A stretch of 64,000 nucleotides of DNA from Candidatus Rhodoblastus alkanivorans. GTDB taxonomy: Bacteria > Pseudomonadota > Alphaproteobacteria > Rhizobiales > Beijerinckiaceae. Positions 47,876 through 57,974 of the stretch are shown piece by piece. The notes under the pieces are model-generated. The model was not told the origin of the DNA and searched no databases. It was given only the letters and a program-made list of their open reading frames with translations. The stretch covers positions 265,501 through 329,500 of the forward strand of contig NZ_JAIVFP010000001.1 in assembly GCF_022760755.1 (NCBI RefSeq). Direction: 5' to 3'. Every line of letters begins with the position of its first letter. The stretch's first letter is position 1. Position numbers and translations under genes: made by a program.

Positions 47876-48365
47876 TGCAATCAGACTCACGTTCAAAGTT
47901 TTCACGATAAGGATTTTCGATCCCTAGTCTTTCAAGGATACGAATCTCCATCGCTTCCATTTCCAGGGCCTCGGCCTCAGCCTCATGATCATAGCCGAGA
48001 AGATGGAGGAATCCGTGGACGATCATGTGACGGACATGATGCTCGAATGATTTCCCCTGTTCCTCGGCTTCGCGGGCGATCGTTTCATGGGCGAGCGCGA
48101 TATCACCCAGAAAACGCGCCGAGTCCAATGGATCGACGCCCGGAAAGGATAACACATTGGTCGCCTTATCCTTGCCCCGAAACTGCCGGTTCAGTTCTCG
48201 CATCCGCGCGTCGTCGCAAAAAAGCAGACTGACCTCGGCCCCCTTGAGCAGCTTTTCTCCCAACTCTCGCAAAGCAAGATCGACGCATTGGGCGACGATG
48301 ATCTCCAAATCGCCGAGCTCCTGCCAAGCTGGACATTCGACCGCGATTTCGATGACGGGACTCAT
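47862..48365 (-). CDS. ybeY: endoribonuclease YbeY (rRNA maturation factor)
   Basis: Zinc-dependent endoribonuclease in 16S rRNA 3'-end maturation and ribosome quality control (167 residues). LNRQFRGKDKATNVLSFP and the metal site HMIVHGFLHLLGYDHE (HxxxHxxxxxH) are intact. The ATG overlaps the phoH stop (ATGA), indicating coupling. YbeY, the PhoH-like protein and CorC form a conserved trio. Confidence 0.96.
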   Translation of the reverse strand: MSPVIEIAVECPAWQELGDLEIIVAQCVDLALRELGEKLLKGAEVSLLFCDDARMRELNRQFRGKDKATNVLSFPGVDPLDSARFLGDIALAHETIAREAEEQGKSFEHHVRHMIVHGFLHLLGYDHEAEAEALEMEAMEIRILERLGIENPYRENFERESDCNGRL

Positions 48366-49432
48366 GGAGACCAGTCCTTGTCAATGTTCGAACGGGGAAC
48401 CACCTTTTCCCTCTCCCGCCTGGCCGCCGCCTCATAGGCGCCGACGATCCGCCGCACGAGATCATGGCGGACGACATCGGCGTCCTCGAACGTCACGATG
48501 CCAACGCCTTCGACGCCTTTCAACAGTTCGACCGCCTCGCCCAAACCGGACCTCTGTCCCGGGGGGAGATCGGTCTGGGTCGGGTCGCCCGTTACGATCA
48601 TACGCGATCCCTCGCCGAGACGCGTCAGGAACATTTTCATCTGCATGGATGTGGCGTTTTGCGCCTCATCCAGCAAAACGCAGGCATTGCTCAAGGTGCG
48701 CCCGCGCATGAAGGCAAGAGGCGCGACCTCAATCATTCCAGTCTGCATCCCCCTTTCGACCATGCGCGGGTCCATGAATTCCTGGAGCGCGTCATAAATC
48801 GGGCGCAGATAGGGATCGACCTTTTCTCTCATATCCCCCGGCAGAAATCCCAGCCGCTCTCCGGCCTCGACCGCGGGCCGCGACAAGATCAAACGCTCGA
48901 CGACGCCCTGCTCGAGCAAGGACACCGCATGGCCCACGGCAAGCCACGTCTTGCCCGTGCCGGCCGGCCCGGCCGCAAAAACCAGTTCAAACCGCTTGAG
49001 TTCGCGCAGATAGAGGTCTTGCGCCGCCGTCCTGGCTCGGACGAGCCCTTTCTTCCGTGTCGATATTTGTTCGAAAGTCGATCGCGGTTGCGGACTCTCC
49101 TTGGGAAAGAGATTTCCCTGAAGCGCGCATTCCTGAATTGCGCCATCGACATCGCCCATCGTCGCCGGATGTCCGGAACGCGCCCGCGCCCATAGAATCT
49201 GCAAGACTCGGCGCGCATGGCCTACTGCTTCGGCTTGGCCCTTGATGACGACCTGATTGCCGTTGGCATTGAGCGAGACATTCAGCCGCCGCTCGATGCG
49301 CGCCAGATTCTGATCATATTGACCAAAAACCAGTGAAGCCATGCGATTGTCGTCAAGGGTCAGCCCTGATTCCGTCGCGACGCCATCCTCGGCGCGTTCG
49401 GCGTTCTCGAGCGCATCGTTGAACGATGACAT
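48362..49432 (-). CDS. PhoH-like ATPase
   Basis: PhoH/YbeZ-type P-loop ATPase (356 residues), probably an RNA-helicase-like partner of YbeY. An N-terminal KH-like segment (LNVSLNANGNQVVIKGQ), Walker A FAAGPAGTGKTWLAVG, Walker B NACVLLDEAQNATSMQMKM, and the sensor RMIVTGDPTQTDLPPGQRSG. ATG 49432 has GGGGAGG about 10 nt upstream, and lies 2 nt after the miaB stop. The frame is open further, but MSSFNDALE is a natural start. Confidence 0.94.
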   Translation of the reverse strand: MSSFNDALENAERAEDGVATESGLTLDDNRMASLVFGQYDQNLARIERRLNVSLNANGNQVVIKGQAEAVGHARRVLQILWARARSGHPATMGDVDGAIQECALQGNLFPKESPQPRSTFEQISTRKKGLVRARTAAQDLYLRELKRFELVFAAGPAGTGKTWLAVGHAVSLLEQGVVERLILSRPAVEAGERLGFLPGDMREKVDPYLRPIYDALQEFMDPRMVERGMQTGMIEVAPLAFMRGRTLSNACVLLDEAQNATSMQMKMFLTRLGEGSRMIVTGDPTQTDLPPGQRSGLGEAVELLKGVEGVGIVTFEDADVVRHDLVRRIVGAYEAAARREREKVVPRSNIDKDWSP

Positions 49433-49434
49433 GG

Positions 49435-50883
49435 CTAACACGCCTCCCCGGCGCCGGACCCAGGTTCGATCTCGCTCATCAACCGACCGAAGAGGGAATT
49501 TGAGCCGCATTCGACGATTTCAACCGCGGCGACTTTTCCGACCAGATGGTCTGGCCCGTCGACCTGAACCATCTGGAGATAGGGAGATTTTCCCGCGATC
49601 TGCCCAGGTTTTCGGCCCCGCTTCTCAAAAAGGACCTCGACCGTTCGGCCGACAAGCGCGAGATTGAAGGCTCTGCGTTGCGCTTCGACCAATTCGCCCA
49701 AGCGCGCGAGCCGTTCGGCCTTGACCTCTTCCGGAACCTGATTCTGGATTTCTGCGCCTGGCGTTCCCGGACGGGGGGAATATTTGAAATAAAAAGTCGA
49801 AGCGAAGCCAACGGCGCGAATCAGCGCCAAAGTCGCCTCGAAATCCTCCGACGTCTCGCCGGGAAAACCGACGATGAAATCCGACGACAGCGCGATGTCA
49901 GGACGCGCGGTCCGGATTTTTTCGACCAGCCGCAAATAATCGTCGGCGCCATGTTTCCGATTCATCGCGGCGAGAATGCGATCGGAGCCCGATTGCACGG
50001 GAAGATGCAAGAAAGGCATAAGCTCCGGCTGATCGCCGTGAACACGGATCAAATCATCGGTCATGTCGTTGGGGTGGCTGGTCGTATAGCGCAAGCGCGC
50101 CAGCCCCTCCACCCGCGCCAGGCGCTCGATCAAGCGCGCCAGCGACCATTCGCCGCCCGATTCGCCTCGCCCGTGATAGGCGTTGACATTCTGACCCAGC
50201 AGAGTGATCTCGCGCACGCCCGCTCGCGCCAACGTTTCCGTTTCGGAAATGATTTTGGCCGCGTCGCGCGACATCTCAGCCCCGCGCGTGTAAGGGACAA
50301 CGCAGAAGGAGCAAAATTTATCGCAACCTTCCTGAACCGTCAGGAAAGCGCTGACGCCACGCCGCCTGATCCGGTCGTCGGATGGCGTTCCAAGATGATC
50401 GAATTTGTCTTCAGTCGGAAATTCGGTGTCGATCACCGGTCCATCGGCGGCCAACCGCACCAATTCAGGCAAGCGATGATAGCTCTGTGGGCCGACTACA
50501 ATGTCCACCGCGCGTTGCTTGCGTAAAATCTCCGCGCCCTCCGCCTGCGCGACGCAGCCGGCCACGGCAATTCGAAATTCCTTGCCCTCGGCTCTGCGCG
50601 CATTCTTGATTTGGCGGAGCTTACCGAGTTCGGAGAAAACCTTTTCCGATGCCTTCTCACGAATATGGCAAGTATTCAAAATGACCAGATCGGCTTCGTC
50701 CAGCTCGCTCGTTTCGGCAAAACCTTCCGGCGCCAGGACGTCCGCCATACGGGCGGCGTCATAGACATTCATCTGGCAGCCATAGGATTTGACGAGAACC
50801 TTTCCGCCTCGCCTATCCGCGAAATCCGGTCGAGCAGGCGCTCGATTGACATCGGCTGCGGCAACTTCCAGATCGGGCTTCAA
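49435..50883 (-). CDS. miaB: tRNA-2-methylthio-N6-dimethylallyladenosine synthase
   Basis: Radical-SAM methylthiotransferase acting on i6A37 of tRNA (482 residues). The N-terminal UPF0004 domain has cluster cysteines in [23 protein letters not shown] and [11 protein letters not shown]. The radical-SAM triad is in [24 protein letters not shown] domain is at the C-terminus. It heads the miaB-phoH-ybeY-corC chain and follows the acyltransferase gene by 44 nt. Confidence 0.96.
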   Translation of the reverse strand: MKPDLEVAAADVNRAPARPDFADRRGGKVLVKSYGCQMNVYDAARMADVLAPEGFAETSELDEADLVILNTCHIREKASEKVFSELGKLRQIKNARRAEGKEFRIAVAGCVAQAEGAEILRKQRAVDIVVGPQSYHRLPELVRLAADGPVIDTEFPTEDKFDHLGTPSDDRIRRRGVSAFLTVQEGCDKFCSFCVVPYTRGAEMSRDAAKIISETETLARAGVREITLLGQNVNAYHGRGESGGEWSLARLIERLARVEGLARLRYTTSHPNDMTDDLIRVHGDQPELMPFLHLPVQSGSDRILAAMNRKHGADDYLRLVEKIRTARPDIALSSDFIVGFPGETSEDFEATLALIRAVGFASTFYFKYSPRPGTPGAEIQNQVPEEVKAERLARLGELVEAQRRAFNLALVGRTVEVLFEKRGRKPGQIAGKSPYLQMVQVDGPDHLVGKVAAVEIVECGSNSLFGRLMSEIEPGSGAGEAC

Positions 50884-50927
50884 ATTTCCTCCGCGGCAGT
50901 AGGGATCGACGCATTTACCCGTTGATC

Positions 50928-51758
50928 CTACCCGGTTCCACCCGAAATTTCCTGCATTTTATCACCGCCTCCCAGCGCCGCGATTTCGCCACCGGTTAAC
51001 GCGCGCACCGCCTGTTCCGTTTCGTAGGCCACGACTTTTCGGTCGCTGTCCGCATTGAACGAAATCGCGCCGCCAAAGCGCACGACGCAATCGATCGGCG
51101 CGCTCTTGAGCAACAACCAGATGTGAGGCGCCAAATCCGCGTCGCCAAACCACGCCAACGCCCGGCGGCCGTTGGCGTCGAGCTTGCGCCCGCGCGCATG
51201 GGTGTAAACGATCGCAGCGGGCTGGACCGTGATCTCGGCGAGGTCAGGGGAAAGACGCAGCGCGTCGCGCGCGGCGGCAAAATGGGACGGTTTGAAATTC
51301 AAAACGCCCGCGCCGTCGCTCGAGGTTCCTTCCCCGAACAGCAAAATATCCTCTCCGCCGATCATTTTTCGCGCCAAGGCTGCGTTCACTCGGGGAACGT
51401 CGGCGCGGCTTTCCCTGCGAACGAAAATAGTGTCCTGCACGCGCGCGAAGGCGCCCAGGACCGGCCAATCCGCGACCTCGCTCTTCGCGACAAAACAGGG
51501 TGTTTCGCGGCTGGCAAGAACGAGAATGTCGCTCCATGAAACATGATTGGCAACGATCATGCGAGGTTTCGGCCCTAAATTCTCACCTTCGAAACGGACC
51601 CGAAGGCCAAGCAGCGTGCAGACGGTCTGGGAAAAAAAAACCGGAATTTTTCGAGACAAGGCCCAGCCCCGACGGCGCGCCAGGGTTTGAATTGGCACGC
51701 CGATCCCGTAGAACCCGCAAAGGACAAGAATCAACAAAATCGCGCGGAAATAGGGCAT
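50928..51758 (-). CDS. 1-acyl-sn-glycerol-3-phosphate acyltransferase
   Basis: PlsC-type acyltransferase (276 residues) making phosphatidic acid. An N-terminal membrane helix (residues 1-25), then the catalytic [13 protein letters not shown] (NHxxxxD, about residues 70-83), substrate segment [16 protein letters not shown] and [13 protein letters not shown] (the family FPEGTRS-like block). It is between rimI and miaB, where an equivalent gene lies in other Rhizobiales. GTG/ATG choice at 51758 follows the open frame. Confidence 0.9.
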   Translation of the reverse strand: MPYFRAILLILVLCGFYGIGVPIQTLARRRGWALSRKIPVFFSQTVCTLLGLRVRFEGENLGPKPRMIVANHVSWSDILVLASRETPCFVAKSEVADWPVLGAFARVQDTIFVRRESRADVPRVNAALARKMIGGEDILLFGEGTSSDGAGVLNFKPSHFAAARDALRLSPDLAEITVQPAAIVYTHARGRKLDANGRRALAWFGDADLAPHIWLLLKSAPIDCVVRFGGAISFNADSDRKVVAYETEQAVRALTGGEIAALGGGDKMQEISGGTG

Positions 51759-51815
51759 TTGCGCCCGTTAAGGAGTTGTCACGACATATTTATGACGAGG
51801 CTGACGGCCGCAACG

Positions 51816-52301
51816 TCAATTTAAACTACGACGCATAATCAAAGCATCGCTCCGCTTTCCCTGATTTTTCGCATAATATCCCTTTCTTGTTCCCTCAACC
51901 GAAAAGCTGAAGCGCCGATAAAGCTTAAGAGCTGGCGCATTCGCCTCATCGACTTCGAGAAAAAGATTTCTGACGCCAAAGGCCGCCAGCCGCGCGATAT
52001 GAGACGTCAAAAGCTTCAACCCGTAGCCATGCCGTCGAGCCGCGGCCGCAACCACAATCGTCAACACTTCAGCCTCGTCCGCCGCTCGACGCGACAGGAT
52101 AAATCCGAGAAGACCAGATTTATCGTCAACGCCATCGCCCACACAGGCGGGATCGTTCAACAGCGCCTCAAAATCCATGATCGACCATGGATGCGCAAAA
52201 CTCATCTGGTGCAAACGGGAACATTCCATGGCGTCCGAGACGCGGAGGGTGCGCGGAATGGCGGCAAAAGGGGTCGCACGGAGGAAAAACGGAGCCATCA
52301 T
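51816..52301 (-). CDS. rimI: ribosomal-protein-S18-alanine N-acetyltransferase-like
   Basis: GNAT acetyltransferase of 161 residues. The acetyl-CoA motif is VLTIVVAAAARRHGYGLKLL, with NLFLEVDEANAPALKLYRRFSF near the C-terminus, as in RimI. The ATG overlaps the tsaB stop by ATGA, matching the common tsaB-rimI coupling. Specific S18 modification is inferred from family and context. Confidence 0.9.
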   Translation of the reverse strand: MMAPFFLRATPFAAIPRTLRVSDAMECSRLHQMSFAHPWSIMDFEALLNDPACVGDGVDDKSGLLGFILSRRAADEAEVLTIVVAAAARRHGYGLKLLTSHIARLAAFGVRNLFLEVDEANAPALKLYRRFSFSVEGTRKGYYAKNQGKRSDALIMRRSLN

Positions 52302-52987
52302 GAGGTTACACGCGGCAGGGAGCGCTGGACAGTCGGTTGCGCATCGGCGGCCTTGAGGTAAATCGGCCGCGCGGGCGCGTTTTCCGGCGCAGCCGCAAGC
52401 CCCAGCCGCGCCACAGCCATAATGTCAGGCGCGGGAGAGCCATTCAAGATGGCGATGTCTCCACCGAAAGCCGCCGCTTCTTCCCGTAAAAGATAAGCGC
52501 CCGATCCCGCCGCGCGCACGCGGCTGCCGCTCAGAAGCCGGCAGGCTTCCCTCAAAGGCAGGATTCGCGGCGAAGCAAGAACACGACCGGCTGGGCCATA
52601 AGCCGAAAAGAAGACGTTGCCATGCCGCGCGTCGATGGCTGTCGCCACGATGCCGTCAGATTCCCGATCCAGAAGCGGCGCCGCGAAAGCGGCGAGCGTC
52701 GAAACGCCGACCGTCTCGACCCCGCAGGCCAGCGCGATGCCGCGCGCGGCCGCGACGCCAATTCGGATTCCTGTAAAAGAACCGGGCCCGACGGTCACCG
52801 CGACGCGTCCGATCGACGAAAATCCTCCCCCGACCTTCGCCATGACCCGTTCGATCATGGGCAAAAGCGCTTCCGCATGACCCTTTTCAACCGGGATCGA
52901 TTCGATTGCGACCGGTTCGCGGGCGCCATCGTCAAGGACGCAAACAGAAACTGCAGGCAAAGCCGTGTCGATCGCGAGTATGCGCAT
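52298..52987 (-). CDS. tsaB: tRNA threonylcarbamoyladenosine synthesis protein TsaB
   Basis: ASKHA-fold partner of TsaD in t6A37 formation (229 residues). The start MRILAIDTALPAVSVCVLDD, KGHAEALLPMIERVM, and VTVGPGSFTGIRIGVAAARGIAL are diagnostic. TsaB lacks full catalytic residues and acts as a dimer partner. tsaD is not in this window. It is 43 nt after nfuA. Confidence 0.95.
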   Translation of the reverse strand: MRILAIDTALPAVSVCVLDDGAREPVAIESIPVEKGHAEALLPMIERVMAKVGGGFSSIGRVAVTVGPGSFTGIRIGVAAARGIALACGVETVGVSTLAAFAAPLLDRESDGIVATAIDARHGNVFFSAYGPAGRVLASPRILPLREACRLLSGSRVRAAGSGAYLLREEAAAFGGDIAILNGSPAPDIMAVARLGLAAAPENAPARPIYLKAADAQPTVQRSLPRVTS

Positions 52988-53030
52988 TAGGTCGGCGTTT
53001 CGCTCCCTGTCGAACGGCTCGCGAGTGGCT

Positions 53031-53588
53031 TTACACCTGCTCGACCAATTTGACCTCTGCTATGAAATGACAGAGCAGGTTCTGGACGCCGCGCTTGAGG
53101 GTCGCCGTCGATGAGGGGCAGCCCGAACACGCGCCTTTCATATGAAGATACACGGTCCCGTCTTTGAAGCCCCGAAACACGATGTCGCCGCCGTCGGCCG
53201 CGACGGTCGGCCGGACGCGGGTCTCCAGCAATTCCTTGATTTGAGACACTGTTTCCGCGTGTTCCGGAGCGAAAAACTCGTCTGGCGAGGAATCGGCCTC
53301 CCCGGCGCCCGGGGTAAGAATTGGCTCCCCCGACATGAAATGTTCCATAATGGCGCCGAGAATGGCGGGCTTGAGTTGCGGCCAATCTCCCGAAGATTTC
53401 GTGACCGATATGAAATCCGGTCCGAAAAATACGCCGCCGACGCCGTCTATCGCAAAAATCGCGCTCGCCAGCGGAGACGCCTTCGCATCACGCGCGCTCG
53501 GAAAATCCCTCGATCCATTGAGAACGGGCCCGCCGGGAAGGAATTTCAACGTCGCTGGATTAGGCGTCGATTCAGTCTGAATGAACAT
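53031..53588 (-). CDS. NifU-like iron-sulfur scaffold NfuA
   Basis: Fe-S cluster carrier (185 residues). N-terminal Nfu_N domain MFIQTESTPNPATLKFLPG, ending near residue 90. The C-terminal NifU domain has the cluster motif GACSGCPSSTATLKRGVQNL (CxxC). It precedes tsaB and follows trpS on the minus strand, as in other Rhizobiales. Confidence 0.94.
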   Translation of the reverse strand: MFIQTESTPNPATLKFLPGGPVLNGSRDFPSARDAKASPLASAIFAIDGVGGVFFGPDFISVTKSSGDWPQLKPAILGAIMEHFMSGEPILTPGAGEADSSPDEFFAPEHAETVSQIKELLETRVRPTVAADGGDIVFRGFKDGTVYLHMKGACSGCPSSTATLKRGVQNLLCHFIAEVKLVEQV

Positions 53589-53689
53589 TCATGCCTCCAA
53601 TATCGTCCGGTTCAAGGCCGGAGATGGTTCTGGCTGGAAGATAGGCGTTTCACCAGAGGATAGCAAAGGGCAGACCAATCGGGCGCGGC

Positions 53690-54724
53690 TCAACGAATAA
53701 AGCCGACGATATCCTTGACCTGACACATATTCGGTTCGGCGATTTCTCGCGCACGCCGCGAACCCTCCCGAAGAAGGCTGTCGATATAGGCCGGATCCGC
53801 CTCCAGCCGGCGCATTTCAGCCCCGATTGGTCCCAGTCGCTCGACGGCAAGATCGACCAACGCCTGCTTGAAAGTGGAAAACTGAGAGCCGCCAAATTGC
53901 TGGAGGACGGCGTCCGGAGTCGAATCGCTCAACGCCGCGAAAATCCCAACCAGGTTTTCGGCCTCGGGTCGACCGCCCAAGCCGTCTTTGGCGAGCGGCA
54001 ATGGCTCGGGATCGGTTTTCGCTTTGCGCACCTTCTGCGCGATGGCGTCTGCATCGTCGGATAGATTGATCCGCGAAAATTCCGAAGGATCGGATTTGGA
54101 CATTTTTTTCGTGCCGTCGCGAAGGCTCATCACCCGCGCCGCAGGGCCCTGAATAAGCGGTTCGGGCAGCGGAAAGAAACCGCCCTGATGCCCATTCGCC
54201 GCAATAGAATCGGCGAAGTCATTGTTGAACTTCTGAGCGACGTCACGGGCGAGTTCAATGTGCTGCTTTTGGTCTTCTCCGACCGGAACGTGCGTCGCCT
54301 TGTAGAGGAGGATGTCAGCCGCCATCAGGGCGGGATAAGCGAAAAGCCCTATCGACGCGTTTTCGCGATCCTTGCCCGCTTTCTCCTTGAACTGGGTCAT
54401 GCGGTTAAGCCACCCCATGCGCGCGACGCAGTTGAAAATCCAGGCGAGTTCCGCATGTTCCGCCACCTGGCTCTGATTGAAAATGATGTTTTTCGCCGGA
54501 TCGACCCCCGACGCGATGTAAGCGGCGGCGATTCTGCGAATCGCCTGACGCAATTCCTTAGGATCCTGCGGCACGGTGATCGCGTGGAGATCGACCACGC
54601 AGAACAAACATTCGTGCGTTTTTTGCAGGGCGACGAATTTGACGATGGCGCCCAGATAATTGCCAAGGTGCAGATTTCCGGTCGGCTGAATTCCGGAAAA
54701 GACGCGTTCGGGAAATGAAGTCAT
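53690..54724 (-). CDS. trpS: tryptophanyl-tRNA synthetase
   Basis: Class I aminoacyl-tRNA synthetase for tryptophan (344 residues). The HIGH-type motif is in [16 protein letters not shown] (about residues 10-25), and KMSKSDPSE is the KMSKS loop. [16 protein letters not shown] and [16 protein letters not shown] are family blocks. In many Rhizobiales murJ lies immediately upstream; here a 492-bp AT-rich gap and then hslU lie upstream. Confidence 0.96.
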   Translation of the reverse strand: MTSFPERVFSGIQPTGNLHLGNYLGAIVKFVALQKTHECLFCVVDLHAITVPQDPKELRQAIRRIAAAYIASGVDPAKNIIFNQSQVAEHAELAWIFNCVARMGWLNRMTQFKEKAGKDRENASIGLFAYPALMAADILLYKATHVPVGEDQKQHIELARDVAQKFNNDFADSIAANGHQGGFFPLPEPLIQGPAARVMSLRDGTKKMSKSDPSEFSRINLSDDADAIAQKVRKAKTDPEPLPLAKDGLGGRPEAENLVGIFAALSDSTPDAVLQQFGGSQFSTFKQALVDLAVERLGPIGAEMRRLEADPAYIDSLLREGSRRAREIAEPNMCQVKDIVGFIR

Positions 54725-54889
54725 TGGTCGCTGCGCAGTGGAGGATTGAGCGTCTTATGACGTCGCTCGAATTCCGTGGCAAGGGCGGTCGCGGCGGAAG
54801 TGCGGTCCGGGGACCACCTCTTGTCCCGCCGGAATGGCCAATGTTCAAGTTGACAGCCTTGCCCAATCACCGTCGACCAAGGCCCGGCG

Positions 54890-55063
54890 TCAGTTCACGA
54901 ACCCGCCGAGCATCCTGATCAACTTCCCGTCCACCGTTTTGACCATCCCGCCAACAAGAATAACATCGTCGATCGATTCTGCCTTCGCATGAATAACACC
55001 ACTAAGGAGCAACTTAACCAAAATATTAACAGAAAGCCGGTGTTTCTCATCGATCCTCCACAT
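54890..55063 (-). CDS. candidate small exported peptide, possibly frameshifted
   Basis: In the 492-bp gap 54725-55216 the minus strand holds a 57-codon frame. It starts MWRIDEKHRLSVNILVKLLL, with Ala-x-Ala after SGVIH, then a short mature part ESIDDVILVGG and MVKTVDGKLIRMLGGFVN. It looks like a signal peptide plus a tiny secreted domain. A perfect GGAGG sits at 55055-55059, just before an ATG in a neighbouring frame (55050); one extra A after it would join that start to this frame, so the gene may be frameshifted. The region is AT-richer than its surroundings. No homologue is recognised. Confidence 0.35.
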   Translation of the reverse strand: MWRIDEKHRLSVNILVKLLLSGVIHAKAESIDDVILVGGMVKTVDGKLIRMLGGFVN

Positions 55064-55216
55064 TCTGGCCGATCGGTTTGCCGTTATATAGTCATGGAAA
55101 GTTGCGCGTTGAACTGCGCCGCTTGCAATTCCCCTAAAACTTCGCGCGACTGATTAACGCACTTTCAGCACGGTTTTTCTCGGTTTTTCGACAATAGGAC
55201 AAACCGTAAGGCTTTA

Positions 55217-56518
55217 TCACAATACAAAGCGACTCAAATCGACATTGCGTGACAGTTCCCCGACTCGCTCCTCAACATAGGCTCCATCGACCGTCACAAC
55301 CTGGCCTGAATGGTCGGCCGCGGCAAAGCTGACGTCGTCAAGCACCCGTTCCATGACCGTCTGCAAACGTCTGGCGCCGATGTTTTCGACGCTCGAATTG
55401 ACGTGAACCGCCACGCGCGCCAGCGCTTCAATGGCGTCCGCTGTAAACGCCAAGCTTATGCCCTCTGTGGCAAGCAATGCAGAATATTGCTTTGTCAAAC
55501 TTGCTTCAGGCTGGGTCAGTATCCGTTTGAAGTCCTCTTCGTCGAGCGAAGACAATTCGACACGTATCGGCAAGCGGCCTTGCAACTCGGGGAGAAGATC
55601 GGATGGCTTGGCGACATGAAATGCGCCGGACGCAATGAAGAGGATGTGATCCGTTTTGATGGCGCCATGCTTGGTGGCCACCGTCGTACCCTCGATCAAG
55701 GGCAGGAGATCGCGTTGAACGCCCTCGCGCGAAACATCGCCGCTGCGGCCGTCCCGGGCGCAAATCTTGTCGATTTCATCGAGAAAAACGATTCCATTAT
55801 TTTCGACTTCACGAATCGCCAGACGCACGATCTCGTCCTGATCGAGCAGTTTCTCGCTTTCTTCCGCTTGCAAAGGGGCATAGGCGTCTTTGACTTGCAA
55901 GCGTTGCTGCTTCGAACGATTCGCCTTCCCGAATATATCCCCTAATGATATCGCGCCAACGGACGCGCCGGGCATATTGGGGAGCTCGAACATCGGCAGC
56001 GAGGACGATGAGGTCGAAGCAATTTCAATTTCGATTTCCTTGTCTTCCAGCTCCCCCGCACGCAACTTGCGGCGGAAGGAGTCGCGGGTCGCCGCGCTGG
56101 CGTTAGCCCCGACCAGGGCGGTGACGATCCGCTCCTCAGCCGCCAGTTGCGCGCGCGCCGCGACGTCCTTCCGTTTCGTCTCCTTGACCAGTGAAATTCC
56201 GATTTCCACGAGATCGCGGATGATTTGTTCGACGTCCCGGCCGACATAGCCGACTTCGGTGAACTTCGTCGCCTCAACCTTGAGAAAGGGCGCATTGGCC
56301 AGACGCGCGAGACGCCGGGCGATCTCGGTCTTGCCGCAGCCAGTCGGTCCAATCATCAAAATATTCTTAGGCAGAACTTCCTCGCGCATCGCTCCTTCGA
56401 GACGCAATCGCCGCCAACGATTGCGCAGCGCAATCGCGACGGCTCGCTTGGCGTCCTTCTGGCCGATGATAAAGCGATCAAGCTCGGAAACGATTTCGCG
56501 CGGAGAGAGGTCGGTCAT
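55217..56518 (-). CDS. hslU: HslUV protease ATPase subunit HslU
   Basis: AAA+ unfoldase of the HslUV protease (433 residues). Start [20 protein letters not shown], Walker [18 protein letters not shown], Walker [12 protein letters not shown], the I-domain about 110-230, and [26 protein letters not shown] as the sensor region. The C-terminal NVDLSRFVL inserts into HslV. It lies 34 nt after hslV on the same strand and shares its RpoH-like promoter. Confidence 0.97.
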   Translation of the reverse strand: MTDLSPREIVSELDRFIIGQKDAKRAVAIALRNRWRRLRLEGAMREEVLPKNILMIGPTGCGKTEIARRLARLANAPFLKVEATKFTEVGYVGRDVEQIIRDLVEIGISLVKETKRKDVAARAQLAAEERIVTALVGANASAATRDSFRRKLRAGELEDKEIEIEIASTSSSSLPMFELPNMPGASVGAISLGDIFGKANRSKQQRLQVKDAYAPLQAEESEKLLDQDEIVRLAIREVENNGIVFLDEIDKICARDGRSGDVSREGVQRDLLPLIEGTTVATKHGAIKTDHILFIASGAFHVAKPSDLLPELQGRLPIRVELSSLDEEDFKRILTQPEASLTKQYSALLATEGISLAFTADAIEALARVAVHVNSSVENIGARRLQTVMERVLDDVSFAAADHSGQVVTVDGAYVEERVGELSRNVDLSRFVL

Positions 56519-56552
56519 TGCTCAGGGCCCGGAATCTTTGCTCGGCTTGCAG

Positions 56553-57122
56553 CTAGAGCGAATCGATGGTTTCGACGACGATATTCGAATTGGTGTACAC
56601 GCAGATTTCCGCGGCGATGTGCAAGGACCGGCGCGCGATGGTTTCGGCGTCCATCTCCGTGTCGATAAGAGCGCGGCCAGCCGCCAGGGCGTAATTGCCG
56701 CCCGAGCCGATCCCCATGACCACGCCGTCCGACGCCGCCTCGGGCTCCAAAACGTCGCCGTTGCCCGTAAGAACGAGCGCGGCGTTTTTGTCGGCAACCA
56801 GCATCATGGCTTCGAGGCGACGCAAGTAGCGGTCGGTGCGCCAGTCCTTGGCAAGTTCGACGCAGGCCCGCAGGAGCTGCCCCGAATGTTGCTCAAGCTT
56901 GGCCTCGAGACGCTCGCAGAGCGTGAAAGCGTCCGCCGTCGCGCCGGCAAAGCCGACGATGACCTGCCCCTTGCCGAGGCGCCGCACCTTGCGCGCGTTG
57001 CCCTTGATGATGGTCTGGCCCAGGCTCACCTGTCCGTCGCCGGCGATGACCGTCTTGTTGCCTTTGCGAACCAGTATGATTGTCGTGGCATGCATCGAAG
57101 GCGCGCCAGATTGGTCGGTCAT
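56553..57122 (-). CDS. hslV: HslUV protease catalytic subunit HslV
   Basis: Threonine peptidase (189 residues, T1 family). After a propeptide of about ten residues ([12 protein letters not shown]), the N-terminal catalytic threonine begins [48 protein letters not shown] and [12 protein letters not shown] are typical. ATG 57122 is chosen from this propeptide. It is divergent from hisB, the conserved arrangement in Rhizobiales. Confidence 0.97.
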   Translation of the reverse strand: MTDQSGAPSMHATTIILVRKGNKTVIAGDGQVSLGQTIIKGNARKVRRLGKGQVIVGFAGATADAFTLCERLEAKLEQHSGQLLRACVELAKDWRTDRYLRRLEAMMLVADKNAALVLTGNGDVLEPEAASDGVVMGIGSGGNYALAAGRALIDTEMDAETIARRSLHIAAEICVYTNSNIVVETIDSL

Positions 57123-57167
57123 GAGATAACCCGCAGGAAGCCGCCTCTTGCGACATGCAGTCCGCAT

Positions 57168-57194
57168 CTATGGCGTGCGTCTGGCAATGACAAG
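57168..57194 (-). promoter_or_regulatory. RpoH (sigma-32)-like promoter of hslVU
   Basis: Minus strand CTTG, 17-nt spacer, CCATAG, about 46 bp upstream of the hslV start. The pattern resembles alphaproteobacterial RpoH promoters (CTTG plus a CCAT/CYTAT-type -10), and hslVU is a classic RpoH target. Confidence 0.6.
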
Positions 57195-57364
57195 TCTTTT
57201 GCTGTTAGAGTGGCGCGAACGACCGCCATTTGCTATGAGCCAATGCGCTCGTCAGCGCGACGCCACAGCCTGAAACGAATGATGCGCCGCGGATCGCAAG
57301 AACGATCAACGTGACGAGCTGACGCCGAGTAAATATGCCGCCTGGCAGCGGCGCGAGAAAGAAA

Positions 57365-57955
57365 ATGACGCGACAAGCCGAAATCAAACGCACGACCAAA
57401 GAAACCGATATCTTTGTGAAAATTGCGATTGACGGCGCCGGCGTCAGCAAGATTTCGACAGGCATCGGCTTTTTCGATCATATGCTGGACCAGTTGGCGC
57501 GCCATTCTCTGATGGATATCGAGATCGTCGCGAAGGGCGACCTGCATATCGACCAGCATCACACGGTGGAAGACGTCGGGATCGCCCTGGGCCAGGCGCT
57601 GAAGCGCGCGGCGGGCGATCTTCGCGGAATAACGCGATATTCCGATGTTCATTTGCCCATGGACGAAACGCTGACCCGCGTCGCGGTAGACGTATCGGGC
57701 CGTCCTTTTCTGGTTTTTCGCACCGAAATCCCCCGGACGAAAATCGGGGAATTCGACACCGAACTCGTTCGCGAATTCTTTCAAGCATTCGCCCAACACG
57801 CCGCAATTGCGCTGCATATCGAGACGCTCTATGGCGTGAACAGCCATCATATAGTCGAAACCTGCTTCAAGGGCGTCGCCCGCGCCTTGGGGGACGCGTT
57901 GGCGATCGACCCACGACAAATGGAACGAATACCTTCCACGAAGGGAACGCTTTGA
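57365..57955 (+). CDS. hisB: imidazoleglycerol-phosphate dehydratase
   Basis: Histidine-pathway enzyme dehydrating imidazole glycerol phosphate (196 residues). The Mn-binding repeats are [16 protein letters not shown] and [15 protein letters not shown] in the first half and [20 protein letters not shown] plus [17 protein letters not shown] in the second. ATG 57365 ([16 protein letters not shown]). It opens a plus-strand run hisB-DUF2628-hisH-hisA-hisF-hisE-coaA. The monofunctional form lacks the phosphatase domain, as usual in Alphaproteobacteria. Confidence 0.97.
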   Translation: MTRQAEIKRTTKETDIFVKIAIDGAGVSKISTGIGFFDHMLDQLARHSLMDIEIVAKGDLHIDQHHTVEDVGIALGQALKRAAGDLRGITRYSDVHLPMDETLTRVAVDVSGRPFLVFRTEIPRTKIGEFDTELVREFFQAFAQHAAIALHIETLYGVNSHHIVETCFKGVARALGDALAIDPRQMERIPSTKGTL

Positions 57956-57974
57956 CGTCGGGAGAAACGGCCCC

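Noticed and set aside
54558-54866. Minus-strand frame upstream of trpS
   Set aside because: Low-complexity Arg/Pro reading overlapping the trpS 5' end; no ribosome-binding site.
55094-55153. 19-codon Cys-rich frame MESCALNCAACNSPK
   Set aside because: Too short, no ribosome-binding site, and antisense to the leader of the better candidate in the same gap.
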